Assembly: GCA_017615835.1 (NCBI GenBank)
Contig: JAFZZI010000005.1
Span: 45,832-109,831, forward strand
Length of the DNA stretch: 64,000 nt
Origin: Bacteroidaceae bacterium
GTDB taxonomy: Bacteria; Bacteroidota; Bacteroidia; Bacteroidales; Bacteroidaceae
Reading direction: 5' to 3'
Shown: in pieces, positions 35,503 to 43,036 of the stretch
Layout: every line of letters begins with the position of its first letter
Numbering within the stretch: position 1 is the first letter of the stretch
Position numbers and translations under genes: made by a program
Notes under the pieces: generated by a model
The model's input: only the letters and a program-made list of their open reading frames with translations
Databases searched by the model: none
What the model was told of the DNA's origin: nothing

Positions 35503-35769
35503 ATGTCTTGTCTTGATTTACAAATAACCAAACCGCTCGGCAGCTCATTGACGCTGCAGAAATGTACGCTGCTCGGTCTCAGTCTCGGAAGGCCGAATCC
35601 TGCTGTCTTGCAGGTGGCGCAGTCCGGAGCGCTGAGGCTGACCGTTGGTGAGGTGTGCGGTGTCAGCGGTGGCACGCTTGTCGTGCTGGCTGCCCAAGAC
35701 GGTCCGCTGCGCACTAAAAACGGTGGATACCTGTTGTTGAATCCGGCGACAAATCCTCCGGAGCCCTGA
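35503..35769 (+). CDS. Hypothetical protein, 88 aa
   Basis: Beta-rich and proline-containing (LGLSLGRPNPAVLQVAQ; tail LLLNPATNPPEP). It directly follows the 35146 gene with a six-base gap, so it is probably cotranscribed with it. Function unknown. Confidence 0.55.
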   Translation: MSCLDLQITKPLGSSLTLQKCTLLGLSLGRPNPAVLQVAQSGALRLTVGEVCGVSGGTLVVLAAQDGPLRTKNGGYLLLNPATNPPEP

Positions 35770-35779
35770 TTTCTGGCGG

Positions 35780-35923
35780 GGATAGAAAAAGTCCCCGGCC
35801 TCTGCACGTAAAGCTCTCTTACCTTCTTTAACGCTACCCGCCACTGGCGAAAAGGCCGGGGACTATATGGTCTCCCGTTCTATCCAGTGACGGGTTTCTT
35901 ATTTTATGGCGTGAAGGTAAGAG
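35780..35923. other. Two mutually exclusive inverted-repeat structures
   Basis: Structure 1: outer stem GGATAGAA (35780-35787) with TTCTATCC (35878-35885), inner stem GTCCCCGGCCT (35791-35801) with AGGCCGGGGAC (35853-35863). Structure 2: CTCTTACCTTC (35816-35826) with GAAGGTAAGAG (35913-35923), and ACCCGCCACTGG (35836-35847) with CCAGTGACGGGT (35884-35895; one mismatch, or a G-U on the reverse strand). The two sets cross, so only one can form at a time. No U-run follows. Confidence 0.55.
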
Positions 35924-35958
35924 GCTGCAAAGATGCAAACTATTTTATTTCTATAACT

Positions 35959-36189
35959 ATGTTACGTGCAGATTTAATTGAATTTAACAAGGAATTATTT
36001 CAAAAGTTGAAGCAGGCGGGTATCAAACTTGAAGATTACAAATATTGCGACCTATACCGCGACTATGTAGAGATGTCGCGCGAAGAACCTAACAGAAAGG
36101 TTGTGATGTTGACGTTGGCGCAACGATACGGCATCACTGACAGGCAGGTATATAACATTATCAACCATATGAAATCGCCTGTAGGATAA
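35959..36189 (+). CDS. Small DNA-binding-type protein (helix-turn-helix)
   Basis: A 76-residue protein from ATG 35959 (MLRADLIEFNKELFQKL); the upstream open frame overlaps the paired structures and is not used. The second half, LAQRYGITDRQVYNIINHM, is a helix-turn-helix. Position at the head of a late block, after the crossing inverted repeats, suggests a regulator or small terminase-like protein. Confidence 0.6.
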   Translation: MLRADLIEFNKELFQKLKQAGIKLEDYKYCDLYRDYVEMSREEPNRKVVMLTLAQRYGITDRQVYNIINHMKSPVG

Positions 36190-36249
36190 TACGATGAAAC
36201 CCCCGCTTCATAGAAGAAGGATTGTCTTCGTGTGACATCTCCATAATCC

Positions 36250-36339
36250 TTTTGTGTTGTATCCGTGAGTAAGGATATTCGCTGTCGGATCCCAGTTTTG
36301 GTTTCCGCTACAGTTCACTCATTTATTCACAACACAAAA
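36250..36339. promoter_or_regulatory. 11-bp inverted repeat in leader of the 36350 gene
   Basis: TTTTGTGTTGT (36250-36260) and ACAACACAAAA (36329-36339) are perfect complements separated by 68 bases, just before the start at 36350. A second imperfect repeat (AAGGATT/AATCCTT) lies to the left. No late promoter motif is present here. It may be a leader-RNA structure or a binding site. Confidence 0.4.
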
Positions 36340-36349
36340 ACTAAACATT

Positions 36350-36865
36350 ATGGCATTAGAAATGAACGATCTTCTGGCCCTGAAGTCTATGGGTAAGGAG
36401 GACGGCATGTCAGCTTACGAGCAGTTTAAGGTCGGGCACATGCAGTCAAGGCGTGCCAGCGGCACCGCCATCGCAGGTCTTGCAGTGGGTATCGGTGCGG
36501 CAGTGGCTGCCATCGGTGCCGGCGCATGGGCAGGAAGCCGTGCCCAGAACGCCAAGGAAGTGGCTATCGCCAAGAACGACGGCCTGAAGGATCTTGTGAC
36601 AACCCTTGCCACCACACTGGCAGCAGAGCGTGCCGAGCGCATCAACGGCGACCAGTTCACCTTCACCCAGACACAGACCGACACACAGAGCGGTTCGCAG
36701 CAAGGCTCCATCGCCAACCAGATTGAGAACAACGCCGTAGCGCAGGCCACCCAGACCCTGCTCACCCAGGCTATGCTCGGCAATCTGAGCGAGAACGCCC
36801 ATAAGGTGCAGATATACTCTGCTCCCCAGCCCTGCGGCTGCCCCGGCTGCGGCTGCAACGGCTAA
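36350..36865 (+). CDS. Gly-rich hydrophobic protein with CGCPGCGC tail
   Basis: A 171-residue protein. Residues about 36-62 are small and hydrophobic (GTAIAGLAVGIGAAVAAIGAGAW), like a membrane or channel segment; the middle is Gln/Thr-rich; the C-terminus ends PCGCPGCGCNG. Late operon, before several other cysteine-rich proteins. Could be a membrane-active injection or lysis-related protein; unassigned. Confidence 0.7.
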   Translation: MALEMNDLLALKSMGKEDGMSAYEQFKVGHMQSRRASGTAIAGLAVGIGAAVAAIGAGAWAGSRAQNAKEVAIAKNDGLKDLVTTLATTLAAERAERINGDQFTFTQTQTDTQSGSQQGSIANQIENNAVAQATQTLLTQAMLGNLSENAHKVQIYSAPQPCGCPGCGCNG

Positions 36866-36943
36866 AGAAGGTTGTGAGGATATGTACCCGAATCCATCAA
36901 GCAGGGTACATATCTCTCGCAATTACACCTAAATCACGGCAAT

Positions 36944-37333
36944 ATGATGTGGAACAGAAAGAAAGAACAGGAAGAGATGCTGAACCAGATTCGATTGATT
37001 AACCCAAAGAGTAAGATGACGATATCGCAGCAATGTCTGCTCATCGCCAAGGGTGACATCGACGAGGCGAAGAAGCTGCGTGACTACTTCGCTGATGTGA
37101 TGACAGAACTGCCAACGGTGGATGAGCCTGACCCTACATGGTTGGACTCGACGAAGAACGCGCTGGATGGCATCCTGTCATGGGGTGACGAGCATCGGCA
37201 GGGTTTGTTGCAGGTTTATGAGATCGTGCGCGGGCTGACGGGCAACCGCCTGCCTCCGCTTCCTATCACCGGCGTGACAGCCGATGCCAGCGAGGCGTCC
37301 GCCGCCGCGCTGCCGCCCATCAATGAAGAGTAA
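36944..37333 (+). CDS. Hypothetical protein, 129 aa
   Basis: Charged N-terminus (MMWNRKKEQEEMLNQIRL), central helices and a Pro/Ala-rich tail (EASAAALPPINEE). No family recognised. Late operon. Confidence 0.65.
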   Translation: MMWNRKKEQEEMLNQIRLINPKSKMTISQQCLLIAKGDIDEAKKLRDYFADVMTELPTVDEPDPTWLDSTKNALDGILSWGDEHRQGLLQVYEIVRGLTGNRLPPLPITGVTADASEASAAALPPINEE

Positions 37334-37351
37334 CAATAAAATCACGGCAAG

Positions 37352-37558
37352 ATGAAAGTATTTCCAATCACGATAAGGATTTACGCCGAGGACGAGCAGG
37401 AGGCTGAACAAGCCCGCCATGCGCTCGGCGGTTTTGTGGACCAGATGGGGCAGCTGGGTGTCATGGTCACCGGCAGCAAGATTGCCAGCGGCATGGAGCG
37501 CTGGGATAAGAACACCTTCGTCAAATCCAGGATCATCGACCATTTCAAGAACAAATAA
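37352..37558 (+). CDS. DUF6956-like small protein
   Basis: A 68-residue alpha/beta protein: FPITIRIYAEDEQEAEQAR, then VMVTGSKIASGME and NTFVKSRIIDHFK. It resembles DUF6956 from memory. Common in Bacteroidota prophages. Role unknown. Confidence 0.55.
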   Translation: MKVFPITIRIYAEDEQEAEQARHALGGFVDQMGQLGVMVTGSKIASGMERWDKNTFVKSRIIDHFKNK

Positions 37559-37570
37559 ACAGTAACAATA

Positions 37571-37879
37571 ATGGCAGAAAAGAATCAATCCGCCGCAGGC
37601 GTGACAGCCGAGCCTGTAGGCATGAAACCGCTGTCACAACAGTCAGGACAGGCCCGTCCCTGTCCCAAGGACTGCCGCCTATGCTCGATGGCACAGCAGA
37701 TCTGCTGCTCGTCGATGTTGTCATTCCAGATGTTCGAGGTCATGAACGGCGTCATCACCCGCCTCGACCTGCAGTCACAGCGTATCTATGAGCTCGAACA
37801 ACACATCGCGGCCATCCGGAGCACCGAAACGGAGCTGTCCGCTCCAGCGCCCGTCCAGGGTGACCTGTCTGAAGAGTGA
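37571..37879 (+). CDS. Cysteine-containing coiled-coil protein
   Basis: A 102-residue protein with PCPKDCRLCSMAQQICC near residue 35 and a C-terminal helix (RLDLQSQRIYELEQHIAA). Part of the cysteine-rich late cluster. Function unknown. Confidence 0.6.
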   Translation: MAEKNQSAAGVTAEPVGMKPLSQQSGQARPCPKDCRLCSMAQQICCSSMLSFQMFEVMNGVITRLDLQSQRIYELEQHIAAIRSTETELSAPAPVQGDLSEE

Positions 37880-37945
37880 AGCACAAGGGGAGGTCGGTGC
37901 AGATAATAGGACCTCGTATAAATAAACACATAAAACAAAACAGTT

Positions 37946-38425
37946 ATGGCTTGTAACAAACAAAACGGAAAGACGTACTACAATTCGCTTACGCCTTACC
38001 CGGGAGCCACCGCCGCTTCCGCCTCGTATCTGCTGGATGCCACTCATTACACATGCGGCAACAAGCAGATGTGTATCAACTCCGCCGAGGGATTCCCTCT
38101 CGCAAGTAACTTCGACATTCAGGTGCTCGGCGCGCCCCGTTCGTTAGGTGATAACCTCTACTGCTGCGACATACGCTGCATCTGTGACCTCACTTACCAG
38201 CAGATCTATCGCTGCGGATGCGGCTGTTCCAATTCATGTCTGGAGACGGAGAAAATCATCGTCACCAAGTGTATCCCCTGTCCTTCTGCCGACGTACCTA
38301 CCGTCACCCCTGTCGGCGTGAGCGCATCACCCGTAGGTTCCACCTGCGGCTGTCCATCCACCAACATGGTTGACGTGGAGTTTGCTTTCACCGTAGAGAG
38401 CGGTGCTGCCGCAGCAGGAGAGTAA
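37946..38425 (+). CDS. Cysteine-rich protein, 15 Cys in 159 residues
   Basis: No signal peptide. Cysteines occur as CC, CxC and CGCGC (LYCCDIRCICD, YRCGCGCSNSC, TKCIPCP, STCGCPS) between residues 3 and 133, which suggests a metal cluster or a disulfide-stabilised extracellular virion protein. Beta-rich. No family recognised. Confidence 0.65.
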   Translation: MACNKQNGKTYYNSLTPYPGATAASASYLLDATHYTCGNKQMCINSAEGFPLASNFDIQVLGAPRSLGDNLYCCDIRCICDLTYQQIYRCGCGCSNSCLETEKIIVTKCIPCPSADVPTVTPVGVSASPVGSTCGCPSTNMVDVEFAFTVESGAAAAGE

Positions 38426-38428
38426 GTC

Positions 38429-38764
38429 ATGGGCTGGAGTGATATTGCAACCATTGTCTTTGTCTGCACGACAATCAACCATCTCGGGCTGGTGCCGGCC
38501 ATCGAGCGCATCGTCCGCCGTCGCCTGCCCGTCGTGAATTGCCCCAAGTGTCTCGCTTTCTGGAGTGTGCTCATTCTCGGTCTGAGCGGCGACGGCATCT
38601 CGGCCGCCAACCCCTCCGGCGTGGTTCATTGGCTTGCAATATCCCTCCTTGCTGCTTATGCAGCCGTATGGCTTGAATTATTCATGTATTCTATCGACAC
38701 CATTTACAACCGCATCTATGACACGCTCAGCAAATACAACCCCGAAGAAAACGAAAGCAACTAA
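38429..38764 (+). CDS. Membrane protein, DUF1360-like
   Basis: A 111-residue protein with three hydrophobic segments (IATIVFVCTTINHLGL, LAFWSVLILGL, LAISLLAAYAAVWLELF) and a motif VNCPKCLAFW like the Cys-x2-Cys of DUF1360 membrane proteins. It overlaps the next gene by 47 bases. A holin-like or injection role is possible. Confidence 0.65.
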   Translation: MGWSDIATIVFVCTTINHLGLVPAIERIVRRRLPVVNCPKCLAFWSVLILGLSGDGISAANPSGVVHWLAISLLAAYAAVWLELFMYSIDTIYNRIYDTLSKYNPEENESN

Positions 38765-38912
38765 GGAAGCATCGGAGCGCTCCGTTGGGTCTGCCGCTAT
38801 GCCGCAGCAGCCCAAGACGAACGTCAAGCCTCGCAAGACTGTAGCCGCCGTCCGTCGCATCCCCGTGCAGTATACTCCCCGCATCCCCGGCACCCATTGC
38901 CCCGGATGTTGA
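38718..38912 (+). CDS. Small basic protein ending CPGC
   Basis: A 64-residue protein beginning MTRSANTTPKKTKATKEAS and ending RIPGTHCPGC. It overlaps the membrane protein gene in another frame. The CPGC end parallels the CGCPGCGC tail of the 36350 product. Function unknown. Confidence 0.5.
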   Translation: MTRSANTTPKKTKATKEASERSVGSAAMPQQPKTNVKPRKTVAAVRRIPVQYTPRIPGTHCPGC

Positions 38913-38986
38913 ACCTTCGCGAATCATCACCGGCCCCGTATTCTCGCAGGGGTCATATATAACCAACAACAAAAACAGAAGACAAA

Positions 38987-39490
38987 ATGGCAACAACACA
39001 AGAACTCAAAGAGAGATACATGGACCTGTACGACTACATGGTCCAGAGTAAGGATCCGAAAAACATGAAAGCCTTCGGATGTGTCATGACGGAGATGATG
39101 GACGTCATGCTGGCCAAGTTACCCGCAGAAGCCGAGGAGATGATAGACCAGCTTGAAAGTATCAGGTGGCATCAGTATCTCACCCCGAAGGAAGCGGAGA
39201 AGATAGTGGCAGCCATGGATCCCAAGGCTCCGTGGAGCCGTGACGCATGGAAGCAGGCTATGGAATCCTTTGGGCTGCCCGTCGAAGATGCGCCGCACTA
39301 CAACCGCTGTGCACTCTGGGTGGAGATGAACAAGACCTACAGCGACTACGGAGAGGAGATCGCTGCGCTGCTCGGCAAGCCACTTCAGCCGAATGATGCC
39401 GACATCATCACCGCCTGCTACAAGATGGCCCTGAAGACGCTCCGCGACAAGGATGGCGTTTATGATATCCGCAAGTATTTCCTCTGGTGA
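38987..39490 (+). CDS. Hypothetical protein, 167 aa (Bacteroidota prophage type)
   Basis: A helical acidic protein: LKERYMDLYDYMVQSKDPK, then YLTPKEAEKIVAAMDP and NRCALWVEMNKTYSDYGE. This looks like a family I recall from Bacteroidota prophages beside lysis or tail genes, without known function. Its stop overlaps the next gene start. Confidence 0.65.
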   Translation: MATTQELKERYMDLYDYMVQSKDPKNMKAFGCVMTEMMDVMLAKLPAEAEEMIDQLESIRWHQYLTPKEAEKIVAAMDPKAPWSRDAWKQAMESFGLPVEDAPHYNRCALWVEMNKTYSDYGEEIAALLGKPLQPNDADIITACYKMALKTLRDKDGVYDIRKYFLW

Positions 39491-39765
39491 TGGATATCGG
39501 TGCCGTTGCTGAAGCTCTTATGCGCCGTAAGCTCCTGGAGGGTGTCTGTGACCGCATGACTCCCGATGAACGGAGTCTGTTTATCCAGATAGCGACGCAG
39601 CAGCGTGACACCGCTGATGTCATGCGGGCTCTCCGGCAGCAGCAGGCACAACTTGCCGACCTGCGGAAGCACCAGCAGACCTTCGGCGAAGATTTCCTTA
39701 GTAATGTGGCCGGCAACGCAGCATATGATGTGCTGCTGTATCTGGCCCGTCGGCTGTTCAAATAG
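39487..39765 (+). CDS. Small helical protein, 92 aa
   Basis: Starts in the stop of the previous gene (TGATGG). It contains AEALMRRKLLEGVCDRM and a long helical middle, and ends LYLARRLFK. Function unknown. Last gene of the rightward late operon before a terminator. Confidence 0.6.
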   Translation: MMDIGAVAEALMRRKLLEGVCDRMTPDERSLFIQIATQQRDTADVMRALRQQQAQLADLRKHQQTFGEDFLSNVAGNAAYDVLLYLARRLFK

Positions 39766-39793
39766 AGATAACCGTCATTCGCCGTGATTGGTT

Positions 39794-39835
39794 GTGGGGT
39801 GCCGGTACCGAAAGGTTCCGCATCCCACTCTTTTT
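39794..39835 (+). terminator. Rho-independent terminator
   Basis: GTGGGGTGCCGGTACC (39794-39809) pairs with GGTTCCGCATCCCAC (39814-39828) around the loop GAAA, followed by TCTTTTT. It separates the 35146-39765 operon from the next promoter. Confidence 0.65.
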
Positions 39836-39842
39836 GTCCGTC

Positions 39843-39879
39843 TGCCCTTGATTCAGGTACTCTCTAAGAGTATTTTGCA
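39843..39879 (+). promoter_or_regulatory. Late promoter 6
   Basis: TGCCCTTGA (39843-39851), 19-bp spacer, TATTTTGCA (39871-39879), 11 bases before the start at 39891. Confidence 0.7.
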
Positions 39880-39890
39880 AATAAAACAGT

Positions 39891-40397
39891 ATGAAATGTA
39901 AGGAATATCGCGACGATCTGATTGCCATTACGGCCGTTCCGGTCACTAAGATCAGCAGCATTACCTCCGTCATGCTGGAGACTGGGCCGGTAGTTAGCTA
40001 TGACTTCTCGCAACACTTCGATGCGGACACAATCGTTATAGGGATGTCGAAGGCGAGAGGCATGAATGACGGCATTACAACGGCTGTCGGGTCTCTCATC
40101 CCTATCAAACACGGTACTGGCAAGATGAAAGATAATGAAGGAGACGGTGTAGCCGGGCGGCTGCATACCGTCGGCGTGAATTGCGAGGTGGACGATCGCG
40201 ACAGCAACGTCTGGAATAACCTGCTCCAACTGGAGCGTACACCTTGCCACCTGCTGCTTATGTTCCGCGACAACAGTCAGGCTTTCGTGCGTGCCATCGA
40301 GGACTCTTATGTCTGTCAGGCGGAGCGTGACGGCGGCAAGACTTCCGTATCGTTCACTATCCAGAACCTTACAGGCATCCAGCTGCTTGCTGATTAG
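39891..40397 (+). CDS. Virion-type protein, 168 aa
   Basis: Beta-rich (TKISSITSVMLETGPVVSY) with a basic middle and FTIQNLTGIQLLAD at the end. It has its own late promoter and overlaps a leftward gene by 29 bases at its 3' end. Likely a small tail or capsid-associated component; not recognised. Confidence 0.65.
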   Translation: MKCKEYRDDLIAITAVPVTKISSITSVMLETGPVVSYDFSQHFDADTIVIGMSKARGMNDGITTAVGSLIPIKHGTGKMKDNEGDGVAGRLHTVGVNCEVDDRDSNVWNNLLQLERTPCHLLLMFRDNSQAFVRAIEDSYVCQAERDGGKTSVSFTIQNLTGIQLLAD

Positions 40398-40911
40398 ACG
40401 CGGCGACCTTACGCCATATCTTCCACAGGTCATTCACGAGCGAGGACTTGGTGGTTGCCGTGGCTATAAAATGACTCCCGTATTGCATGTTCGCAAAGTT
40501 GAGAATGGCTATGTCAGGCAGGAGGATGACGTGTTGCGTCTGCCGGCGGTTGACAATCGTCAGCCGCTCCCCGAAGGGGTTGTTTTGAAGCCATCCTGAA
40601 GATGATGGCGATTTTTCCGGCGACAAATCCGCGACAAGTGTCAGGTGGCTGATAACATCCAGCTTACCCTTTCCGTCCATCTGCGCCCATTGTTTCCGCA
40701 TCCAGTGCGTGATGGCATCGGCGGCACGGTCAGGTAGTGCCGGTGCCGCTATCAACATATCTGTCTGGCTATAACGCGTCATCAGGGCGGGCAGCAACTC
40801 CGCCATGCTCATGTCACCGAAGCATTCAAACAGCGTTGTTCCGCTCTTTCCTAATTCTTCACGCAAAGCCAGCAGATGCTTTTTTGCGCAGCAGGGCTCA
40901 ATGATTTGCAT
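40369..40911 (-). CDS. Hypothetical protein, 180 aa
   Basis: Helical N-terminal half (CCAKKHLLALREELGKS) and a beta/helical C-terminal half. It lies just after the terminator of the tail-tube-like gene on the same strand, with no own late promoter, so its expression may depend on read-through. Function unknown. Confidence 0.6.
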   Translation of the reverse strand: MQIIEPCCAKKHLLALREELGKSGTTLFECFGDMSMAELLPALMTRYSQTDMLIAAPALPDRAADAITHWMRKQWAQMDGKGKLDVISHLTLVADLSPEKSPSSSGWLQNNPFGERLTIVNRRQTQHVILLPDIAILNFANMQYGSHFIATATTKSSLVNDLWKIWRKVAASNQQAAGCL

Positions 40912-40933
40912 TGCTTTTGATTCTTATCCAATT

Positions 40934-40971
40934 GAAAAACGAGACCCAGGTTATCTGTAGCCTGAGCCTCG
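40934..40971 (-). terminator. Rho-independent terminator (reverse strand)
   Basis: On the reverse strand CGAGGCTCAGG (40971-40961) pairs with CCTGGGTCTCG (40950-40940), with two mismatches, followed by TTTTTC. It would end transcription from the 40999 gene. Confidence 0.5.
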
Positions 40972-40998
40972 CTGGCATGTAATAATCCGTGATGAGGA

Positions 40999-41559
40999 TT
41001 AGTTGCTTGAATCAGTTTCCTCTTCCTCCTCGATGGCGCCGTACCACTTCATGGTGTCGTATACCTGGTAGTTGCAAACTACCTGCGGAGTTGTTCCGTG
41101 ATCATCAGTACGCGCTGCACCGCTGTCGTTGCCGGATGAGTATTGGATATCACCGTCGGGGTTGCCGACAACCTTCCACTCCTTGCCTTCACTGGTAGTC
41201 TTACCTGTGGGGAAGAAGCAGAGATAATGACCGCCCATATTATTGAGCCTGCGTCCCAATACCGCCATGTCATCCTCGTTGTTATCGACGCGCCAGGTGC
41301 CGGTATGTGTCCAGCCTGTGCCCTCGCCGTTATGCTCGGATGAGACCTTTCCGGTGTTGCTCTTGAAATCAATCTTGAAACCCTTCAGGGCTGTACCACC
41401 GGAAGGAGTGATGTCATATCTGTTTTTTTGGTCGTTGACGGCAATGAGAGAGATGTGGTCTTCGTCCAGCGGCACCACCATCATATAGCTACTCAGACCG
41501 GCAGGGTTCTCCTGGCAGTCCTTGTTAGCTTTTACGTGTCTTAAATCGCAAAGTCCCAT
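40999..41559 (-). CDS. Tail-tube-like virion protein
   Basis: A 186-residue beta-rich protein (VPLDEDHISLIAVNDQ, then GTGWTHTGTWRVDN), with a C-terminus of acidic residues ending EEEEETDSSN. It lies between the probable capsid gene and a terminator, where the major tail protein commonly lies. Assignment is positional. Confidence 0.5.
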   Translation of the reverse strand: MGLCDLRHVKANKDCQENPAGLSSYMMVVPLDEDHISLIAVNDQKNRYDITPSGGTALKGFKIDFKSNTGKVSSEHNGEGTGWTHTGTWRVDNNEDDMAVLGRRLNNMGGHYLCFFPTGKTTSEGKEWKVVGNPDGDIQYSSGNDSGAARTDDHGTTPQVVCNYQVYDTMKWYGAIEEEEETDSSN

Positions 41560-41622
41560 AATCGTAGAAGTTTTGTGTTTGTGCTGTTGTTACTTTTGTT
41601 TTATGTGTTAGCATAATCGAGG

Positions 41623-41670
41623 TCGGAGGGCGGCCGCCTGACAACGATGGTTCAGACCACCGCCCTCCGA
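41623..41670 (-). terminator. Hairpin after capsid gene
   Basis: TCGGAGGGCGG (41623-41633) and CCGCCCTCCGA (41660-41670) are perfect complements with a 26-base loop, 8 bases after the capsid stop. No T-run, so it may be an attenuator or mRNA stabiliser that lets capsid mRNA exceed downstream mRNA. Confidence 0.4.
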
Positions 41671-41677
41671 TACCGAT

Positions 41678-42985
41678 TTAGTTGCTCGATGAGCTGTCAG
41701 ATGAAGAAGAACTTGCACCTGCGTTCTCCTCCTCGAACTTGGCGATGAGGTTGACAACGCCGCCGGGGAACTTGTAGTTGTACGGGTTGGCGGTTGCGCC
41801 GTTGCTCCAGCCTACGAACTTGTAGCCGCTCTTGGGAGTGGCGGTCACGGTGATGATGTCATCCTCCTGGTAGAGATCCTTGGCGCCGCTGGAGATGGCG
41901 GCAGTACCCTCGTTCTCGTCGTCGGTACCAACGGTGAACACGTCGGCGATGTAGTCGCCAGCGGGCACCTTCGGAGCAACGTTAACCTGCTCGTTCACGC
42001 AGAACACCTTCGGGCTGTAGTCGCGGATGCGGGTAGCCTGTGCGGTCTGGATCTGGTAGTCATACAGGTTGTGGTCGTCGCTGTTACGCTCCACGGTGAT
42101 GTTGGCCTGGCTCTCAGGACGGATGTCGCAGATATACTCCAGTGTGCCGGGCAGGCAGAATATAATCTGTGAGCCACGACCCATGGAAGCATGTGACTTC
42201 ATCACCAGATTCTTCATGGTGGTGAAGCGCCATCCGGCATTCTGGGTTGAGGGAGCCAACTGCGGGTGATGGAGCATGTAACCCTCTACTATCTTATCAA
42301 CAAGCTCTGAGCTAGCGTAGCACAGGATCTCGTCGGCGCCGAGCAGGTCGGCATCCAGAGCGTTGTAAGCCTCCTTGAACTTGTTGTAAGCCTGCTCAGG
42401 AGTGATGCCGGCAGACATCAGGTCGCCAGTGGTGATCAGGTTGCCGATGGCGGCGCTGATGGTGCCGCTGGTGATGCCCTTGGCGATGCGGGTGTAGATG
42501 CCGTCATAGAGAGACAGACCCAGCTTCACCTGATTGTCGGCGGTCTCAGGCAGGTTGGCGTTGGCCTCGTTGCCGTAGAAGAAGTTGGCGCGGACGTCCT
42601 GGGCGTGGCGCTTGGCGATCTTGTCAAGCAGGAACGCGGTCTTCTCGGCATTGTTGGTGCCGTCGGCGTTCACGTGGAAGGGCTCCTTCTCACGGTACTG
42701 CTGGACATTGTCCTGTGGGTGAGTGACTGCGAGAATCACCTTGGCGGGGTTCTCGGTGATGGTGCCAAGCTGTACCTTCTTGACAGCGCCGGCCTTGTAC
42801 TGGCGGGCCAGGAGGCCCTTGTCGTTGAAGAGCATCAGTTTGTCGATGTTCTCAACGTCGGTGGTGACGGTGATCTGCAGGTCTTCCAGCATCTTGTCGT
42901 CAAGCATGGAAGCGCGACTGACGAGGTCAACATGAAGTTGCTCGGTCACAGTCTGCACCTGAGAAAGATTGATTGCGTAAGCCAT
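41678..42985 (-). CDS. Probable major capsid protein with C-terminal Ig/B-repeat-like domain
   Basis: A 435-residue protein. The N-terminal 330 residues have a capsid-like mix (VTTDVENIDKLMLFNDKGL, FFYGNEANANLPE), without enzymatic motifs. Residues about 350-420 resemble a bacterial-repeat domain (TPKSGYKFVGWSNGATANP), and the tail ends ASSSSSDSSSSN. It follows the protease/scaffold gene, which is the usual order. It may carry a surface decoration domain. Confidence 0.7.
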   Translation of the reverse strand: MAYAINLSQVQTVTEQLHVDLVSRASMLDDKMLEDLQITVTTDVENIDKLMLFNDKGLLARQYKAGAVKKVQLGTITENPAKVILAVTHPQDNVQQYREKEPFHVNADGTNNAEKTAFLLDKIAKRHAQDVRANFFYGNEANANLPETADNQVKLGLSLYDGIYTRIAKGITSGTISAAIGNLITTGDLMSAGITPEQAYNKFKEAYNALDADLLGADEILCYASSELVDKIVEGYMLHHPQLAPSTQNAGWRFTTMKNLVMKSHASMGRGSQIIFCLPGTLEYICDIRPESQANITVERNSDDHNLYDYQIQTAQATRIRDYSPKVFCVNEQVNVAPKVPAGDYIADVFTVGTDDENEGTAAISSGAKDLYQEDDIITVTATPKSGYKFVGWSNGATANPYNYKFPGGVVNLIAKFEEENAGASSSSSDSSSSN

Positions 42986-43036
42986 AATCAGTGTTTGTAT
43001 TAAAGGGTGAATAATTGTGTTTGTGTTGACTGTTGT

